A DNA stretch of 49,732 bases from Bacteroidales bacterium UBA4893 (GCA_002399025.1 DHCV01000023.1:51242-100973), one strand, 5' to 3'; shown: positions 33,498 through 41,633, numbered from the stretch's first letter. The notes: a model not told the origin generated them from the letters alone. Numbers and translations: made by a program.

Positions 33498-34589
33498 CTA
33501 ATCTAATCTATTTTCTAATTGAGAATTATAGTAATTATATTCGTTTATTAATTGGTTGAAAGTCTCATGGACAGAAATTATCTCTTGGGCTCTATAGGCA
33601 TTTACTCCAGCAAAACTAAAACCTTTATTCATCTTGCCGTAAAAAGCACTGAATAATGCTTTCATAATGCAATATGGACTCGTTTCAATATTACAGGTTT
33701 TGATGCAATGATAAGTGCAGTTCTTTGGGTGAGTTTCACCCTTTAAGACGCTCTGAAGAAATGAATTATTTATTGCTCTTCCAGGCATCCCAACAGGGCT
33801 TTTAATAATTACAATATCATTCTTAATTGCATTGATATAAGATTGCTTAAAGTCATCAGAGGCATCACATTCAATGGTTGTTACGAAACGTGTTCCCATT
33901 TGAACTCCAGAAGCTCCAAGCTGCATAATCTTATAAATATCTTCTCCTGAATATATCCCTCCTGCTGCAATAACAGGAATTTTCTTTCCAAATTTCTGTT
34001 CAAAACGAGATGCCTCTTGAATAATTTTTGGTAAGTTTATCTCCAATTGATACTCTTTACTTTCCAAATCTTCAATCTTGTAGCCTAAATGTCCTCCTGC
34101 TTTTGGACCCTCAACAACAATTGCATCTGGAACATAATTGTAATTTGAAGTCCATTTCTCACACAAGATTTTTGTAGCTCTTGCAGAAGAAACAATAGGC
34201 ACTAATTTAGTCTGTGAATCATCATCCAAATATTTAGGTAAATCTAATGGCATTCCTGCTCCAGCAAATATTACATCAGCCTTCTCTTTTACTGCAGTTT
34301 TAACCATATCGGAAAAATTATTTAGAGCAACCATAATGTTTACTCCAATAATTCCTTTGGTTTTTTCTTTTGCTTTTTGAATTTCTTGTTTTAATCCATA
34401 GATACAAGCATCTATATAATTGTTGGCTTCTTGCATGTAGTACAGACCTAAGCCTGCTGCCGAAATAACACCTACACCACCTTCATTAGCAACAGTTGCA
34501 GCTAATCCAGACAGTGATACTCCTACTCCCATTCCGCCTTGGATTATTGGGTAATTTGCAACTAAATTACCAATTGTAAGTTTTCTCAT
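33498..34589 (-). CDS. Nitronate monooxygenase / FabK-like FMN oxidoreductase
   Basis: A 363-residue TIM-barrel flavoprotein of the NMO/2-nitropropane dioxygenase family. PIIQGGMGVGVS and GGVGVISAAGLG bind FMN phosphate at the N-terminus. VVEGPKAGGHLGY, IPVIAAGGIYSGEDIYKIM and ASGVQMGTRFV are the other core motifs, with the HLG histidine in place. C-terminal cysteines (CTYHCIKTCNIETSPYCI) are an unusual cluster and could hold a metal or a disulfide. Nitronate oxidation and enoyl-ACP reduction (FabK) both remain possible. It is divergent from comF. Confidence 0.85.
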   Translation of the reverse strand: MRKLTIGNLVANYPIIQGGMGVGVSLSGLAATVANEGGVGVISAAGLGLYYMQEANNYIDACIYGLKQEIQKAKEKTKGIIGVNIMVALNNFSDMVKTAVKEKADVIFAGAGMPLDLPKYLDDDSQTKLVPIVSSARATKILCEKWTSNYNYVPDAIVVEGPKAGGHLGYKIEDLESKEYQLEINLPKIIQEASRFEQKFGKKIPVIAAGGIYSGEDIYKIMQLGASGVQMGTRFVTTIECDASDDFKQSYINAIKNDIVIIKSPVGMPGRAINNSFLQSVLKGETHPKNCTYHCIKTCNIETSPYCIMKALFSAFYGKMNKGFSFAGVNAYRAQEIISVHETFNQLINEYNYYNSQLENRLD

Positions 34590-34599
34590 CTATTTTATT

Positions 34600-34615
34600 T
34601 ATATTTGCAAAGGTA
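34600..34615. promoter_or_regulatory. Back-to-back divergent -7 elements
   Basis: TATATTTG (34600-34607, plus) and CAAAGGTA (34608-34615, TACCTTTG on minus) directly abut. RNA polymerase cannot occupy both, so nitronate monooxygenase and comF transcription should compete. Confidence 0.55.
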
Positions 34616-34638
34616 ATTCTAATTATTCACTCCATGCT

Positions 34639-35331
34639 ATGATTAACATTTTTTCTATTATAACTGAAACTATATTTCCTCGCTATTGTTCTGGATGCCA
34701 TTGCATTATGATTAATTCAGAAAAAGTATTATGCACTATGTGTTTACTAAACCTCAATAGGAGTTATAGTCTATATGAGGAAAATAATGATTTAGCCAAT
34801 CGGGTTTCTATCTATTTTCCTGTCAAGAATGCAGTTTCGCTCCTAAACTATAGCAAAGACTGTCTTGCAAGTAATTTAATTCATAGTTTTAAGTATAATG
34901 AAGATTTAGGTATTGGTAAATATCTTTCTGAAACTTTATGCAATGAATTGAAATCAAAGCAATGGATTAATGAAATTGATTATATTATCCCTCTTCCCTT
35001 GCATTGGAGAAGGAAATTAAAACGAGGATTTAATCAATCGGAGATTATTGCTAAGACAATTGGTAAATATTTCTCAAAAGAAGTAAAATCTAACTATATA
35101 CGAAGAGTTAGGAATAATAGGAGTCAAACAAAAATGTCAAAATCGCAGAGATGGACAAATGTTGAAAATATATTCAAACTTAAAAATCCTGCCTTGCTTG
35201 AAGGAAAACACATATTGCTTGTTGATGATATAGTAACAACAGGAGCATCTCTAAACTCCTGCATAAAAACTCTTTCTAAAGTAAAAGATATTAAAATTTC
35301 CGTTTTAGTTCTTGGTCAAACTAATCATTAG
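34639..35331 (+). CDS. ComF-family phosphoribosyltransferase-like protein
   Basis: A 230-residue ComF/GntX-like protein. The N-terminus has a zinc-ribbon-like set of cysteines (YCSGC and CTMC). The middle has LPLHWRRKLKRGFNQSE, the ComFC signature. HILLVDDIVTTGASL is the PRPP-binding motif. In naturally competent bacteria ComF helps DNA uptake at the inner membrane, but members also occur where competence is unknown. It stands alone between divergent and same-strand genes. Confidence 0.9.
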   Translation: MINIFSIITETIFPRYCSGCHCIMINSEKVLCTMCLLNLNRSYSLYEENNDLANRVSIYFPVKNAVSLLNYSKDCLASNLIHSFKYNEDLGIGKYLSETLCNELKSKQWINEIDYIIPLPLHWRRKLKRGFNQSEIIAKTIGKYFSKEVKSNYIRRVRNNRSQTKMSKSQRWTNVENIFKLKNPALLEGKHILLVDDIVTTGASLNSCIKTLSKVKDIKISVLVLGQTNH

Positions 35332-35388
35332 AAAGTTGAGTTTTCAAAGTTTTTGAAATTAATTTATCCTGAATTGGAGTAAATATAT

Positions 35389-35396
35389 TAAATTTG
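35389..35396 (+). promoter_or_regulatory. -7 element of yebC
   Basis: TAAATTTG fits TAnnTTTG 50 bp before the ATG. No clear -33 element was found. Confidence 0.45.
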
Positions 35397-35445
35397 CATA
35401 TTCTTATTGAATAGAATTATTAATCTAAATTTAACATAAGTAGTT

Positions 35446-36162
35446 ATGGGAAGAGCATTTGAGTTCCGCAAGGCAAGAAAATTTAAGCGTTGGGGAAATA
35501 TGGCAAGAGTTTTTACTCGTTTAGGACGTGAAATTGAAATGGCAGTTAAAGAAGGTGGTCCTGATCCAAGTGCAAATTCAAGACTAAGACTTCTTATCCA
35601 AACGGCAAGAACTGAAAATATGCCTAAGGATAATGTTGAAAGGGCTATTAAACGTGCTACATCGAAAGATACTGCTGACTATAAAGAATTTGTTTATGAA
35701 GGCTATGCTCCTCATGGGATTGCCTTAGTAATTGAAACAGCTACCGACAACCCAACACGAACTGTTGCAAATGTAAGAAGTTATTTCAACAAATTAGGAG
35801 GTTCTTTGGGAACTACTGGAATGTGTGATTTCCTATTTGAACGTCAATGTAATTTTACTGTTGTTCCAAAAGAGGGTATTGATATGGAAGAATTGGAACT
35901 TGAATTGATTGATTTCGGAATTGAAGATTGTTTTTTGGAAGATGAGGAAATTCATATCTATGCTCCTTTTGCAAACTTTGGTCCAATTCAAAAATATCTT
36001 GAAGAAAACAGTTTTGAAATCAAATCATTTAAGTTTGATAGAGTTCCAAATGATATGAAATCTTTGAATCAGGAAGAGCAGGCAGAGGTTGAGAAACTAA
36101 TTGACAAGATTGAGGAAGACGATGATGTTGTGAATGTATTTCACAATATGAAGCAGGAGTAA
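35446..36162 (+). CDS. yebC: YebC/PmpR (TACO1) family protein
   Basis: A 238-residue protein of the YebC family, which in recent work acts at the ribosome to relieve proline-stretch stalling and was earlier described as a DNA-binding regulator. MGRAFEFRKARKFKRWGNMA is the Bacteroidota form of the N-terminus. GGPDPSANSRLRLLI, NMPKDNVERAIKRA and YEGYAPHGIALVIE are core motifs. The length is normal. It converges with the FGE-like gene 13 bp downstream. Confidence 0.94.
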   Translation: MGRAFEFRKARKFKRWGNMARVFTRLGREIEMAVKEGGPDPSANSRLRLLIQTARTENMPKDNVERAIKRATSKDTADYKEFVYEGYAPHGIALVIETATDNPTRTVANVRSYFNKLGGSLGTTGMCDFLFERQCNFTVVPKEGIDMEELELELIDFGIEDCFLEDEEIHIYAPFANFGPIQKYLEENSFEIKSFKFDRVPNDMKSLNQEEQAEVEKLIDKIEEDDDVVNVFHNMKQE

Positions 36163-36175
36163 TTCCTAAGTTTAT

Positions 36176-36925
36176 TTAATTTTCAACGTCTCTTGCAACT
36201 CTAAATCCTGTACCAAAACCAGCTGTATTTTCACCTGAACCTCTTCGGTGTGAGGTTCGCATTAGATTATAGTCAAAACTAAAACAACCTCCACGATTAA
36301 CTTTGCCTAAACCTTTCTGTGGTCCCTTAGGATTGTCTGAAGGGCTTGTTTTATAGTAAAATATCTCATAATTATCGCTTACCCACTCCCAAGCATTTCC
36401 ACTCATATCATATATCCCCAATTCATTAGGCTTCTTTTGTCCAACAGGATGAGTTTGATTTGAAGAGTTTTCATAACACCAACCCACCTCATCATAATTA
36501 TTACTTCCTGAGTATATATAACCTTGACTACTGGCTCCTCCTTTGGCTGCATACTCCCATTCAGCTTCGGTTGGCAATCTTCCACCTATCCATTTTGCGT
36601 AATCAGTAGCATCTTGCCAAGAGATATAGACTATTGGATGACTATCAATAAAGCCTAATGCTGGTGGAGATGGCATATTTCTTTTGGTTGCCTTGCAGAA
36701 TTGACGATATTCTCCAACAGTTACTTCATATTTGCCAATCTCAAAAGTTGAAATACTTACTTTATGCTTTGGTTGTTCATCTGGATAACAATCCTTTTCA
36801 TTTTCTTCACAACCCATCATAAAGCTTCCACCCTCTACTCTAACCCACTCAGTATTTGGCTTGGTTTGTGCAAAGAGAGAAATGTTTAATCCAACAAGTA
36901 GTATTAAAAAATAATGTTTTATCAT
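36176..36925 (-). CDS. Formylglycine-generating-enzyme (SUMF1) family protein
   Basis: A 249-residue exported protein with a signal peptide (1-19) and a complete FGE-sulfatase domain. WVRVEGGSFMMG, FEIGKYEVTVGEYRQFC, VYISWQDATDYAKW, RLPTEAEWEYAAKGG and GNAWEWVSDNY are family landmarks. True FGE oxidises a sulfatase cysteine to formylglycine, but many bacterial members are non-enzymatic or act in gliding/T9SS assembly (GldK is related). No sulfatase is nearby. It is third in an operon after TonB receptor and DUF4249 genes (3-bp gap). Confidence 0.87.
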   Translation of the reverse strand: MIKHYFLILLVGLNISLFAQTKPNTEWVRVEGGSFMMGCEENEKDCYPDEQPKHKVSISTFEIGKYEVTVGEYRQFCKATKRNMPSPPALGFIDSHPIVYISWQDATDYAKWIGGRLPTEAEWEYAAKGGASSQGYIYSGSNNYDEVGWCYENSSNQTHPVGQKKPNELGIYDMSGNAWEWVSDNYEIFYYKTSPSDNPKGPQKGLGKVNRGGCFSFDYNLMRTSHRRGSGENTAGFGTGFRVARDVEN

Positions 36926-36928
36926 ATT

Positions 36929-37906
36929 CTATTGGAAGTTAATGTTAACATAATCACCCCTTAGGGTATTTTTCCCTCCTACAAAACCATAACCGTTCTC
37001 AATTGCATCAAGAATAATTACTGGTTCGCTCATAAATGAACCTGGATTATATCTATTTAGGGTAAATAGATAATCGTATGCTTGCTTTTCAATTGAAGAA
37101 ACATCAAGCCTTCCTTTTAAAAACTTTGGAGAAGTATCATTATTAGAATCAAAGTATGACATTCTAAAACTAAGCTTGAGTTTATAAACACCTCCTTTGA
37201 ATTTCTTATTGGAAATCACTCCAAACTTATTATCTCCATCCTGCATTGAGGAAGGGTTTTCAATAAAGACTCCTTGAATATTCTCATATAAAACCTCAGC
37301 TAAACTAATAGAAGATTCGTCAAAATAATTATTAGTGTCAGAACTATAACCACTAACAAAATTAGGTGTAATCTGATAGTAGTTATCTCCTCCATTATCT
37401 CTTATCTCAACATAAACTACAAAACGATAGTATTTATTTCCATACTCATCTTCACCTGTTTGAATAAAAACTATTGATGAGTCCAATTGAGGCTTTACTA
37501 AGGATAGATTGGCTCTACCTGTTGCTTCATCAAAATTCTTATGCTTTATCTTAAACTCTAACTTATCATTATGTTGAGGAATTGTAGCAAAGGTATATCT
37601 CCAATTATCATCTGTCTTTGTAAGTGTTTCCCTTAATGCTCCATTAACATAAAGGTCTATATTAGCATCATAGATAATTTTACTTGTGAAATCAATATAT
37701 TTATTCTTAAAACCATCATAACTCTCATAACTACCTGGCTTTGCACTCGAATGCACAATAAAGGAAATTACACTATCGGCCTCAACAAAGGAGGTTAGTA
37801 CTAATTTATCATCAGGAAGCTCTCCCTTATAATCTATATCGTACTCACAAGAAGCGAGGAGTGTTGAAATAGAAATTAATAAGACTAAGTATTTTATTGC
37901 TTTCAT
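36929..37906 (-). CDS. DUF4249 lipoprotein
   Basis: A 325-residue lipoprotein (lipobox LLASC near residue 19) of the DUF4249 family, almost always encoded directly after a TonB-dependent receptor in Bacteroidota. It is rich in beta strands (YYQITPNFVSGYSSD, KLSFRMSYFDSNNDTS) with no catalytic motif visible. The DELPDDKLVLTSF-like start is usual. It probably works at the cell surface with the receptor encoded 2 bp upstream. The imported substrate is not known. Confidence 0.85.
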   Translation of the reverse strand: MKAIKYLVLLISISTLLASCEYDIDYKGELPDDKLVLTSFVEADSVISFIVHSSAKPGSYESYDGFKNKYIDFTSKIIYDANIDLYVNGALRETLTKTDDNWRYTFATIPQHNDKLEFKIKHKNFDEATGRANLSLVKPQLDSSIVFIQTGEDEYGNKYYRFVVYVEIRDNGGDNYYQITPNFVSGYSSDTNNYFDESSISLAEVLYENIQGVFIENPSSMQDGDNKFGVISNKKFKGGVYKLKLSFRMSYFDSNNDTSPKFLKGRLDVSSIEKQAYDYLFTLNRYNPGSFMSEPVIILDAIENGYGFVGGKNTLRGDYVNINFQ

Positions 37907-37908
37907 TT

Positions 37909-40314
37909 TTACTTTTGATTAAATTTATAGGTATAGGAAAGGGTTGGAATAATAGGCATTATACTATATGCTTTCAGTTTGTTGGGCTCTGAGCCACGAT
38001 TGACAAAGAATGCATTTTTCCTATTATAAGCATTGTATATATTAAAACTCCATATTCTTTCTCCATATTTCTTCTCTTTTCGCAAATTAACACTCAAATC
38101 CAAACGATGATAGGCTGGCATAACATAATTATTTCTTTCCCCATAAACACTCACAACTCCATGATTATACATAGGATAGGAAGGATTGTTTTCTGCTCCC
38201 AAATAAAAAGGATAATAATATTCGGCAACAGGTACAGAAACCCTATTACCAGAGCTAAACACCCATGCAGCAGTAAAATCAATATTCTTATTAAATTTAT
38301 GGGTTAGAACTATGTTTATCTGATGTCTTGAATCGTACCTATCATTAAATCTCTTGCCTCCATTAATCTCACCATTAGGATACTCTCTAAATGCCCAAGA
38401 AAGAGTGTAGGAAATCCAGCCCGTTGTGTTTCCTTTATCTCTCTGAACTAAGAATTCCATTCCATAAGCCTCACCCAAACCTTGAGCAACCTTTTCTTCC
38501 CAATTTTCTGAAGTATTGAAGGTCGAAACTCCATCTTTGTAATCAATAACATTGTTTAGTTTCTTATAATATGCCTCCAAACTCAAATTTGCCCAATCCT
38601 TCAACCCATAGAATACACCTCCACTAATTTGATGAGAAGTTATTGGTTTTATCCTATCAGTTACAGGAACCCAAAGGTCTGTTGGCAAGGAAAGAAGTCC
38701 GTTGGCAAGAAGATGTATGTTTTGATTCATCATTGCATATCCCGCCTTAAAGGAAAGATTCTTCATTAGAGAATAGCGAAGTCCCAAACGAGGCTGAAAT
38801 GTTTGGTAGTTGGTGTTCCCAACATTAAATAAATTATAGTGAATGCCTGGATTTATTGAAAAGTTTTCTGTAAAATTCATCTCATCTTCCAAATAAACCA
38901 CAACCTCATTACCATAAACCCTATTATTAACATTATACTGCTCCATAAGAGTCATATTTTCAACCCCCATCAAAGAGGTTTGTTCTGGAGAATAGGTATG
39001 ATAGGTGTAATTTATTCCATAGCTTATGAAATTCCAACCATTTAAGTAGAAATTATAGTTATTCTTGATTGACCAATCCTCAATTGCTGAAAGGAAATTA
39101 AGCTCAAACTTATAGCTGGTTGGTGTTCCACCATCATTAAAGGTAGATTCATAAATAGTACTAATATTTGAACGGTATCTATTATAGGAAAAAGAAAGAT
39201 TAGAAAACAAACGATTATTAATCTCATAAGCCCAATCAACATTCCCAATCAAATTTCCCCACTTAACCAAAGCTGTATTCTTGTCTTTACTTGTGCCTGA
39301 CTCATTTTGAGAAGAAAACTTAAACTTATCTTCGCCCCAATACAAACTCGTAGTAATCCTGCTCTTAGGAGAAAACCTATGATTAACCTTCATATTAACA
39401 TCAGTAAAGAAATAAGCAAAACCCAAGTCTTGTTCATTATAACTATTAAAAACAGCAATTAGTGGTCTAAGCAATAAATCAAGATAAGTCCTTCTTGCAG
39501 AAACTGAGAAAGTAGTTTTGTCCTTAATGATTGGACCCTCAAAATTAAGCTTAGCAGAAATAAGACCAATGCTTGCCTCACCTTGATATTTCTCATTATT
39601 TCCATCCTTCATCCTAACATCCACAACAGAAGAAACCCTACCACCATAGCGAGCAGGAAAAGAACCCTTGTAAAACTCAATATTCTTAATGGCATCGGTG
39701 TTAAACGTTGATATAAAACCCATTAAATGATTAGGATTATATATAGGTTGCCCATCAATTAGATAAAGATTTTGATCAACATTACCACCCCTAACATATA
39801 ATCCAGTAGTACCCTCCGTACCACTTTTCACACCAGGCAATAATTGAAGCGATTTCAACAAATCACTCTCACCCGTAAGCGAAGGCAAAGCCGTTATGGT
39901 GGAAGGATTAATAACTATCTTTCCAGGAGTAGGATCTTCAATAAAACGCTTGGCACTACTCCTATCCTCAATAACCACCTCTTGAAGAGTTGAAGATGAA
40001 GGATTAAGATAGAGATTAATAGTCGTATCGTGAGAAAGTTTTTGATTGATTAGGATTTTCTCATAACCAATATAAGAAACAAATAATTCGCTTTCTCCCA
40101 CAGGAACCGTCAAAGAATAGAAACCATAATTATTAGAAGTAGTTCCTGATTTTGATTTCATATCATAAATTGTAGCCCCAATAAGAGTTTCTTTAGTTTT
40201 ATTATCAAACATATAACCACTAACCCTAATATGTTTAGATTTTGGAGTCTGAGCAAATGCAAAAGATGTGCAAACAAAGAGAAGCAAAAGGAGGATTGAG
40301 TATTTTCTTACCAT
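37909..40314 (-). CDS. TonB-dependent receptor with CarboxypepD_reg-like domain
   Basis: An 801-residue outer-membrane receptor. A signal peptide (1-22) is followed by a carboxypeptidase-regulatory-like domain (HIRVSGYMFDNKTKETLIGATIYD, to about 105). The plug domain lies at about 130-225 (TTGLYVRGGNVDQNLYLIDG, SFPARYGGRVSSVVDVRMKDG). The 22-strand barrel makes up the rest (YGEDKFKF-type alternating strands). It takes up a ligand with energy from TonB-ExbBD. This receptor group pairs with DUF4249 lipoproteins and is distinct from SusC. The ligand is unknown. It starts the TonB-DUF4249-FGE operon. Confidence 0.92.
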   Translation of the reverse strand: MVRKYSILLLLLFVCTSFAFAQTPKSKHIRVSGYMFDNKTKETLIGATIYDMKSKSGTTSNNYGFYSLTVPVGESELFVSYIGYEKILINQKLSHDTTINLYLNPSSSTLQEVVIEDRSSAKRFIEDPTPGKIVINPSTITALPSLTGESDLLKSLQLLPGVKSGTEGTTGLYVRGGNVDQNLYLIDGQPIYNPNHLMGFISTFNTDAIKNIEFYKGSFPARYGGRVSSVVDVRMKDGNNEKYQGEASIGLISAKLNFEGPIIKDKTTFSVSARRTYLDLLLRPLIAVFNSYNEQDLGFAYFFTDVNMKVNHRFSPKSRITTSLYWGEDKFKFSSQNESGTSKDKNTALVKWGNLIGNVDWAYEINNRLFSNLSFSYNRYRSNISTIYESTFNDGGTPTSYKFELNFLSAIEDWSIKNNYNFYLNGWNFISYGINYTYHTYSPEQTSLMGVENMTLMEQYNVNNRVYGNEVVVYLEDEMNFTENFSINPGIHYNLFNVGNTNYQTFQPRLGLRYSLMKNLSFKAGYAMMNQNIHLLANGLLSLPTDLWVPVTDRIKPITSHQISGGVFYGLKDWANLSLEAYYKKLNNVIDYKDGVSTFNTSENWEEKVAQGLGEAYGMEFLVQRDKGNTTGWISYTLSWAFREYPNGEINGGKRFNDRYDSRHQINIVLTHKFNKNIDFTAAWVFSSGNRVSVPVAEYYYPFYLGAENNPSYPMYNHGVVSVYGERNNYVMPAYHRLDLSVNLRKEKKYGERIWSFNIYNAYNRKNAFFVNRGSEPNKLKAYSIMPIIPTLSYTYKFNQK

Positions 40315-40459
40315 AAAAAGTTATTTGTCATTAAGTAGTAAAAATCTTTCACAATTTTGATCTTATTAAAACAATATAATTAACGAATAGTAATTGGTTT
40401 TATTTTCATTTGAAATTAATATTTTAGTCAATTCAAAAAAAGACCTTAGATAATTGAAA

Positions 40460-40495
40460 ATATCTACCACAAAAATAAAATTATCTCCTTAATAA
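40460..40495. repeat. Two-unit relict of the 30785 array
   Basis: ATATCTACCACAAAAATAA (from 40460) and TTATCTCCTTAATAA (from 40481) lie 21 bp apart and match the first two units of the 30785 array, with substitutions. It is the only array family found at two places. Confidence 0.6.
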
Positions 40496-40552
40496 TTTTG
40501 ATTAAAGAGTATTAAAGTCTTAAGATTATATCTAAAGAATATTAGGGAGGCA

Positions 40553-40615
40553 GGGAGGCAGGGAAGCAGTTTATATCCTTTATATATATACTAAAGGTAT
40601 AGAATCACCTCCCTA
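40553..40615 (+). repeat. Left 63-bp terminal inverted repeat
   Basis: This sequence is the exact reverse complement of 46049-46111. It begins GGGAGGCAGGGAAGCAG, has an AT-rich centre with CCTTTA/TAAAGG inverted arms, and ends CACCTCCCTA, so each copy is itself a partial palindrome. Extra copies of GGGAGGCA extend it on the left (40544-40560), and weaker similarity runs on to about 40636. Confidence 0.92.
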
Positions 40616-40770
40616 ACCTATTTGCCTCCCTATCCTCCTAAAAGACCTTAATGACCATTAAAATAACTTTTCCAATAAATCACTTAAAACTAATAGTTAA
40701 CAAAAAGTAATTTTAGTTAATTAAACCCCTTATTTTTTAAAATTCATAGGGCAAATTTAGTCGTAAATGC

Positions 40771-40801
40771 TTGACATTTAACTAAAAATGTCGTATCTTT
40801 G
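40771..40801 (+). promoter_or_regulatory. HU-HIG promoter of the element
   Basis: TTGACATTT starts at 40771 and TATCTTTG lies at 40794-40801 with a 20-bp spacer after TTG. The same pair TTGACATTT...TATCTTTG precedes the small RNA at 41553. Confidence 0.72.
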
Positions 40802-40810
40802 TAGGGTAAA

Positions 40811-40832
40811 TCAGAGAATCAGAGAATCAGAG
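40811..40832 (+). repeat. 9-bp direct repeats in the HU-HIG leader
   Basis: TCAGAGAA units recur with a 9-bp period at 40811 and 40820, and TCAGAG begins again at 40829. They lie in the transcribed leader between promoter and start codon, where a protein or RNA could act on expression. Confidence 0.55.
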
Positions 40833-40869
40833 TTACTGAGTTACAAAATAAACATTTTGAAACCTCGCG

Positions 40870-41334
40870 ATGATAGAAGGTAAATCGTACAATGCTATGT
40901 TTAATTACACAGTAGTTGAAAGAAAGGTTGGTATAGGAGCAAATCCTGGACAAAAGCACTTGGCTGTAATATCCCGTAATGGTATTATGAGTCAGGAGCA
41001 ATTGATTGAACGTATTGCAGGAGCTTCGGCTTTGGCAGAGAATGACGTTCTGTCGGCTCTTAGAGCTTTGCAAATGGTTATTACTGATGCCACAATGAAT
41101 GGTATAACTGTTCAATTGGATCAGTTGGGTAATTTTACCCCATACCTAAGTGCAAAGGCAATGGAGACAGCTCAGGAGGTTGATTCCTCAACAATTAGAA
41201 AAGTTGCAATTAGGTTTAATCCTAACGTACGTTTCAAAAACAAGTTGAAATCAACCAATTTTGTTTATCGTAATCCTGCACCAAAAGGATTAGTTGGCGT
41301 TGAGCAACCAATCGAAAACCCAATGGAGCCGTAA
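40870..41334 (+). CDS. HU-HIG family DNA-binding protein (element-encoded)
   Basis: A 154-residue DNABII-like protein. After a short N-terminus (or from the internal Met at 40897, MFNYTVVERKVG, a typical family start) come GIMSQEQLIERIAG, ENDVLSALRALQMVI and GITVQLDQLGNFTPYL, the HU fold with its beta-arm. The tail is basic. It should bind and compact or bend DNA, perhaps at the element's ends or origin. It is only distantly like the HU-HIG protein at 11399. It is the first gene after the left inverted repeat. Confidence 0.87.
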   Translation: MIEGKSYNAMFNYTVVERKVGIGANPGQKHLAVISRNGIMSQEQLIERIAGASALAENDVLSALRALQMVITDATMNGITVQLDQLGNFTPYLSAKAMETAQEVDSSTIRKVAIRFNPNVRFKNKLKSTNFVYRNPAPKGLVGVEQPIENPMEP

Positions 41335-41361
41335 TTAATGGTTAATTGTTAGTGGTTAATG
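41335..41361. repeat. GGTTAATG-type repeat after HU-HIG gene
   Basis: Starts with the stop codon's last bases and carries TTAATGGTTAATTGTTAGTGG, related to 30714-30745. Confidence 0.55.
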
Positions 41362-41411
41362 AAAATTGGCAGTCTATTTATTTAGATTGCCTTTTTTTAT
41401 TTGTTTATTTC

Positions 41412-41436
41412 GTTGTGTGGTATATGCTATACCGCA
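41412..41436. repeat. Palindromic repeat, left copy
   Basis: GTTGTGTGGTATATGCTAT followed by ACCGCA forms an imperfect palindrome, and a near-identical copy lies at 42491-42516 in the same orientation. Together they bracket the sub-block with the small RNA and both minus-strand genes. Confidence 0.7.
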
Positions 41437-41516
41437 AATTAAAAATTAAAAATTAAAATTTCGGAAATCTCACACTACGGAAAATTACACAAGCATCACT
41501 TTTAACAGAATTTGTA

Positions 41517-41547
41517 TTGACATTTTAAAAGTTTTGTACTATCTTTG
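41517..41547 (+). promoter_or_regulatory. Small-RNA promoter
   Basis: TTGACATTT (from 41517) and TATCTTTG (41540-41547) with a 20-bp spacer after TTG mirror the HU-HIG promoter. Confidence 0.65.
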
Positions 41548-41552
41548 CTGTC

Positions 41553-41633
41553 ACAATAAAATCTATTGGATGGATTTCCACGTCAGCGGAATTGGACTGC
41601 TGTTGAGTTATCTATTCAATAGATTTTTTCTTT
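41553..41633 (+). ncRNA. Candidate small RNA of about 80 nt
   Basis: It follows a consensus promoter. AAATCTATTG (41559-41568) pairs with CAATAGATTT (41617-41626), and a T-run then closes the transcript. Inside are short helices (TTCC/GGAA and CAGC/GCTG) that can form alternatives. No start codon with a useful frame is present. The end also faces the convergent 67-codon gene, so it can terminate both. The family is not recognised. Confidence 0.6.

Noticed and set aside
40553..40615. Ordinary bidirectional terminator as sole explanation for the inverted repeats
   Set aside because: It is 63 bp of identity in two places over 5 kb apart; ordinary terminators are not conserved in sequence, and the left copy does not lie directly behind a gene.
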